This document shows positions 60,331 through 64,000 of a stretch of DNA of 64,000 nucleotides, piece after piece. The position numbers and the translations under genes were made by a program. Source of the DNA: Kiloniellaceae bacterium (lineage in GTDB: Bacteria > Pseudomonadota > Alphaproteobacteria > Kiloniellales > Kiloniellaceae); contig WHTV01000002.1 of the NCBI GenBank assembly GCA_009377535.1, positions 52,352-116,351 of the forward strand. Direction: 5' to 3'. The notes under the pieces are model-generated. The model was not told the origin of the DNA. It made no database searches and worked only from the letters and a program-made list of their open reading frames with translations. Each line of letters begins with the position of its first letter. The stretch's first letter is position 1.

Positions 60331-61254
60331 TCAGCCCGCATAGATGCGCTCGAGGTCGTCGTCGTCGAAGCGGTAGAGCGCGGTGCAGAACTCGCAGGTC
60401 ACCTCGACGGCGCCGTCGTTCTTCAGGTCCTCGATCTCCATGCGCGGCAGAGTCCTCAGCACGTTCTCCAGCTTCTGGCGCGAGCAGCGGCAGCCGTCCC
60501 TGAGCGGGCGCGGTTCGAACACCCGCACGCCTTCCTCGTGAAACAGGCGGTACAGCAGGTCGTGGAAGGCGAGGCTGTCGTCCAGCAGCTCGTCCTCGCT
60601 GCAGCTCGCCTGCAGCACCATGGCGCGGCGCCAGTCATCCTCGTCCTCGATGGCGTGCACCGCCTCCTCTGGCAGGCGCTGCAGCACCAGGGCGGCCGAG
60701 ACCCAGTGTGCGCCGCGCTGCCCGGCCGCCAGCACGATGCCGCTCTGCAGCTGCTCGGACTGCATGAAGTAGTGCTGCAGGCAGGCCGCCAGGGTATCGC
60801 CGTCGAGGGCCACGATGCCCTGGTAGCGCCGGCTGTGGCTGCCCTGGTCGACGGTGAAGGCAAGATGGCCCTTGCCGAAGAGCTGCGGCACCGTCGGCCG
60901 GCTTCCGCCGCTTTCGGAAATCAACCCCTCGAGGCGGTCCTCGTCGAAGCCGGCATAGCCGCGCATCTCGCCCTCGGAGGTCACGTCGACGACCATCATG
61001 CGCAGCGCACCGTCGCCGCTGGCCTGCAGCGTGAAGATGCCGTCGTACTTGATGAGGCTGGCGAGCCCGCCGCAGAGCGCCAGCATCTCGGCCAGCAGGC
61101 GGGCCACCGGCGCCGGATAGTCGTGGCGGCTGAGGATGCGGTCGCAGACGTCCTCCAGGCGCAGCAGGCGCCCGCGGATCCGGGAGGATTCGATCAGAAA
61201 GGGTTGCACCTGGTCAGCCTGCAGGCTGCCCGGGCCGGTTCTGCCGTCTGGCAT
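60331..61254 (-). CDS. hslO: Hsp33 family molecular chaperone
   Basis: Hsp33 fold and C-terminal redox cysteines CRCSRQKLENVLRTLP ... VTCEFCTALYRFDDDDL. Confidence 0.94.
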   Translation of the reverse strand: MPDGRTGPGSLQADQVQPFLIESSRIRGRLLRLEDVCDRILSRHDYPAPVARLLAEMLALCGGLASLIKYDGIFTLQASGDGALRMMVVDVTSEGEMRGYAGFDEDRLEGLISESGGSRPTVPQLFGKGHLAFTVDQGSHSRRYQGIVALDGDTLAACLQHYFMQSEQLQSGIVLAAGQRGAHWVSAALVLQRLPEEAVHAIEDEDDWRRAMVLQASCSEDELLDDSLAFHDLLYRLFHEEGVRVFEPRPLRDGCRCSRQKLENVLRTLPRMEIEDLKNDGAVEVTCEFCTALYRFDDDDLERIYAG

Positions 61255-61270
61255 CAGTTTTCCTTGCGCT

Positions 61271-62197
61271 TCAGGCGAGGCACCAGGCGAGGATGCCCTT
61301 TTGCGCGTGTAGCCTGTTCTCCGCCTCGTCCCATACCACCGACTGCGGGCCGTCGATCACCGAGGCCGTCACCTCGTCGCCGCGGTGGGCCGGCAGGCAG
61401 TGCATGAAGATCGCCGTCGGCCGGGCCATCGCCATCATGCGGTCGTCGACCTGGTAGGAACGCAGCATATTGTGGCGGGTCTCGCCGTCGTCGTCGCCCA
61501 TGGAGACCCAGGTATCGGTGACCACCGCGTCGGCATCCCTCACCATGGCCTCGACGTCGCTGGAGACCACGATCCTGCCGCCCTCGGCCGCCGCCCAATC
61601 GAGCACCGACTGCGGCGGGCGCAGCAGCTCCGGGCAGGCCAGGCGCAGTTCGAACTTGAAGCGCACCGCCGCATGGATCCAGGAGGTCGCCATGTTGTTG
61701 CCGTCGCCCGACCAGGCCACCGCCTTGCCCTCGATGGGGCCAAGGCGCTCCTCGAAGGTCATCACGTCGGCCATCAGCTGGCAGGGGTGGGTCACGTCGG
61801 TCAGCCCGTTGATCACCGGCACCGTCGCGTGCTCGGCCATCTCCAGCAGGATCGACTCCTTGGTGGTGCGGATCATGATGGCGTCGACGTAGCGCGACAG
61901 CACCCGTGCGGTGTCGGCCACGCTCTCGCCGCGGCCGAGCTGGGTGCCGCTCGGCTCCAACACCACCGCATGGCCGCCGAGTTGGCTGGCCGCCACCTCG
62001 AAGGATACGCGGGTGCGCGTCGAGGGCTTCTCGAAGATCATTGCCAGGGTCTTGCCGGCCAGCGGCTTGGCCTCGCCGTCGTGCGCCGCGCCGCGTTTCA
62101 TGCGCCCTGCCGTCTCCAGCATGACGCGCAGCTCGCCGGCATCGACGCGGTTGAGATCGAGGAAATGCCGGGGCTTGGCCCGTTTCAGCCCGGTCAT
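61271..62197 (-). CDS. argF: Ornithine carbamoyltransferase
   Basis: [23 protein letters not shown] ... [14 protein letters not shown] ... [12 protein letters not shown]. Confidence 0.95.
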   Translation of the reverse strand: MTGLKRAKPRHFLDLNRVDAGELRVMLETAGRMKRGAAHDGEAKPLAGKTLAMIFEKPSTRTRVSFEVAASQLGGHAVVLEPSGTQLGRGESVADTARVLSRYVDAIMIRTTKESILLEMAEHATVPVINGLTDVTHPCQLMADVMTFEERLGPIEGKAVAWSGDGNNMATSWIHAAVRFKFELRLACPELLRPPQSVLDWAAAEGGRIVVSSDVEAMVRDADAVVTDTWVSMGDDDGETRHNMLRSYQVDDRMMAMARPTAIFMHCLPAHRGDEVTASVIDGPQSVVWDEAENRLHAQKGILAWCLA

Positions 62198-62198
62198 T

Positions 62199-62921
62199 TC
62201 AGGCCGCCTTCGCGATGGCGCTGCAGGCCCGCTCGATGGCCTGCACGGCTTCCTCGACGTGGCGCTCCTCGATGATGAGGGGCGGCAGCAGGCGCAGGAC
62301 GTTCTCCGCCGCGCCCACCGTCAGCAGCCCCTCCTCGCGCAGCCTGGCGACCAGGTCGGTGTTGGTCACCACGCACTTCAGGCCGATCATCAGGCCGACG
62401 CCGCGGACCTCCGCGATCACGTGGGGGAAGCGGCTGGCGAGTTCCTCCAGCCGCCGGCGCAGCAGCCTGCCGGTGCGCTCGACATGGCTGATCGCCGTGT
62501 AGGCGCGGATCGCCGCATCGGAGAGCAGCAGGAAGAGCGCTGCGATGCCGACCAGGGTGGCGAAGAGGTCGAGCCACCAGCGCACCCGGTCGGAAGCCAG
62601 GACATGGAAGACGGTGATCCCGATGTGTCGCTGCTTCAGCGTCACGTAGCCGGAGGAGATCATCCAGGTGGCGGCGCAGAGCACCATGACGACTTCGAAG
62701 GCCCACTGCGTCGGTGCGTTGAATACGTAGCGCGCGACCACCTCCCAGAGCGTCGCGCCGGCGGCCACCAGATAGAGCACCGAGACGGCGATGCCGGAGA
62801 AATGGCTGACATGGTCGACGATGCCGTAGCGCGAGAACGGCAGAGCCGCTTCGCCATGCAGCGGGTCGTCTGCCGCAATCTCGATGTCAGCGGCGTCGAT
62901 GAGTTGGCTTGAATTGCTCAT
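62199..62921 (-). CDS. Chimeric ORF: N-terminal TRAP small permease (DctQ) fragment fused in frame to C-terminal acetylornithine aminotransferase (ArgD) fragment
   Basis: N-part [71 protein letters not shown] is DctQ-like; C-part [86 protein letters not shown] is the ArgD C-terminus. Confidence 0.85.
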   Translation of the reverse strand: MSNSSQLIDAADIEIAADDPLHGEAALPFSRYGIVDHVSHFSGIAVSVLYLVAAGATLWEVVARYVFNAPTQWAFEVVMVLCAATWMISSGYVTLKQRHIGITVFHVLASDRVRWWLDLFATLVGIAALFLLLSDAAIRAYTAISHVERTGRLLRRRLEELASRFPHVIAEVRGVGLMIGLKCVVTNTDLVARLREEGLLTVGAAENVLRLLPPLIIEERHVEEAVQAIERACSAIAKAA

Positions 62922-63082
62922 GGGGCGACCATTGCCGTTCCTGAGCGCCCTTGCGGGCGGCACCGTCGATGGAGGCGAAGCCTGCCGCTATCGCGCGAAC
63001 GCCGGCCGATAGCGCAGGAACAGGAGAAGCCGAGGTCACGCCCGCCCCTTTGACTACCCTGGGACGGGCGTGATCCCTTCGG

Positions 63083-64000
63083 TCAGAAGTCCTTTGCCAG
63101 GAGACCGAGCTTTTTCATGAAGCTGACATGCGTCTCGTAGACCTGCGTTGCCATCTCGGATGATGCAGCGAAGTCCTTCCACGCGCCGACAGCGATCTCG
63201 CGGAACTTGTCGCGCTCCTCCTGGGGCCAGTCGATGACCGTCAGGTCGCCGGCCGCCTTGTCGCGGGCGACCAGCGCGCGGTCCTCCATGTCGACGATGC
63301 GGCGCATGTCGTTATAGGCCGCGACGTACCAGGTCTCCAGGGCGGACTGCTCCGCGGGGGTCAGCTTGTCCCAGACGCTCTGGGATATCGTGAACTGCAA
63401 GATCGGCGTCGAGTGGATGCCCGGGAAGATCGGGAACTTGGCGACCTTGTGCAGGCCGTTGGCGTCGTTGTTGGCATAGGCCGAGTTGTCGGCCGCATCG
63501 ATGACGCCCTTTTCCAGGGAGGTGTAGACCTCCGAGCCCGGCAGCGAGACCGGCGAAGCGCCGGCGCGCTTGAAGATCTCGGAGGCGAGGCCTTCCGGCG
63601 AGCGCACCTTCACGCCCTTGAAGTCGGCGACGCTGTGGATCGGCACCTTGGAGACGAAGGCCTCGCGGGCATAGGCGCCGCAGCCGATGACCTTCACGCC
63701 CGGCTGGAACTCGTCGTACATCTTCTGCAGCATTTCCTTGCCGCCGCCGTTGGCGCAGAAGGCCTGGATCTGGTCGGCACTGTCGTAGCCGGCGATCAGG
63801 TCGCCCATCAGCGCGAAGGACGGATCGCGGCCGGCGAAATAGTTGATCGAGGTGAGGTCGCCGTCGAGAATGCCCATGGAAACGGCCTCCGGCGTCTCGC
63901 GATGCGGCACCACCGCGGTAATCGGCAGCAGCTCGATCTCCAGCGACCCGCCGGTCATCTCCTTCAGCTTCGGCACCCAGTTCTCGTTCAGGAAGGCCAG
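63083..64000 (-). CDS. TRAP transporter substrate-binding protein DctP (5' end beyond window)
   Basis: Open to window edge (LAFLNENWVPKLKEMTGGSLEIELLPITAVVPHRETPEAVSMGILDGDLT ... DFKGVKVRSPEGLASEIFKRAGASPVSLPGSEVYTSLEKGVIDAADNSAYANN). Confidence 0.92.
   Translation of the reverse strand: MAFLNENWVPKLKEMTGGSLEIELLPITAVVPHRETPEAVSMGILDGDLTSINYFAGRDPSFALMGDLIAGYDSADQIQAFCANGGGKEMLQKMYDEFQPGVKVIGCGAYAREAFVSKVPIHSVADFKGVKVRSPEGLASEIFKRAGASPVSLPGSEVYTSLEKGVIDAADNSAYANNDANGLHKVAKFPIFPGIHSTPILQFTISQSVWDKLTPAEQSALETWYVAAYNDMRRIVDMEDRALVARDKAAGDLTVIDWPQEERDKFREIAVGAWKDFAASSEMATQVYETHVSFMKKLGLLAKDF

Overview
High-GC alphaproteobacterial chromosomal window (gene content resembles Rhodospirillales). It is densely coding, mostly core metabolism and transport: bolA/J-domain/cobS/cobT/rpmB, meaB, methylmalonyl-CoA mutase, an Atm1-like ABC exporter, pyrD, class I lysS, an ECF-sigma module, a DinG-like helicase, ctaA, pyruvate carboxylase, tRNA-Gly, a DegP-like protease plus two-component system, a YnjBCD-like ABC transporter, apaG, folE, trkH, argE, murI, hslO, argF and a TRAP transporter locus. 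I found no CRISPR array, prophage or complete IS. Most notable: (1) an in-frame chimera of a truncated TRAP small permease (DctQ) and the C-terminus of acetylornithine aminotransferase (ArgD) directly upstream of argF; (2) two inverted 264-bp repeat copies with terminal inverted repeats, two large hairpins whose stems carry compensatory changes, and nearly invariant loops; (3) an unannotated 15-codon leader ORF followed by an intrinsic terminator upstream of a Bcr/CflA-type drug efflux MFS, suggesting an attenuator; (4) an AT-richer orphan membrane protein (beta-barrel-like N-terminus, TM hairpin, novel C-terminus) inserted between otherwise core genes; (5) several regulators with degenerate catalytic motifs (an EAL protein and an S24-type repressor) and a truncated membrane sensor. 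All calls come from reading the sequence and translations; no database search was run.
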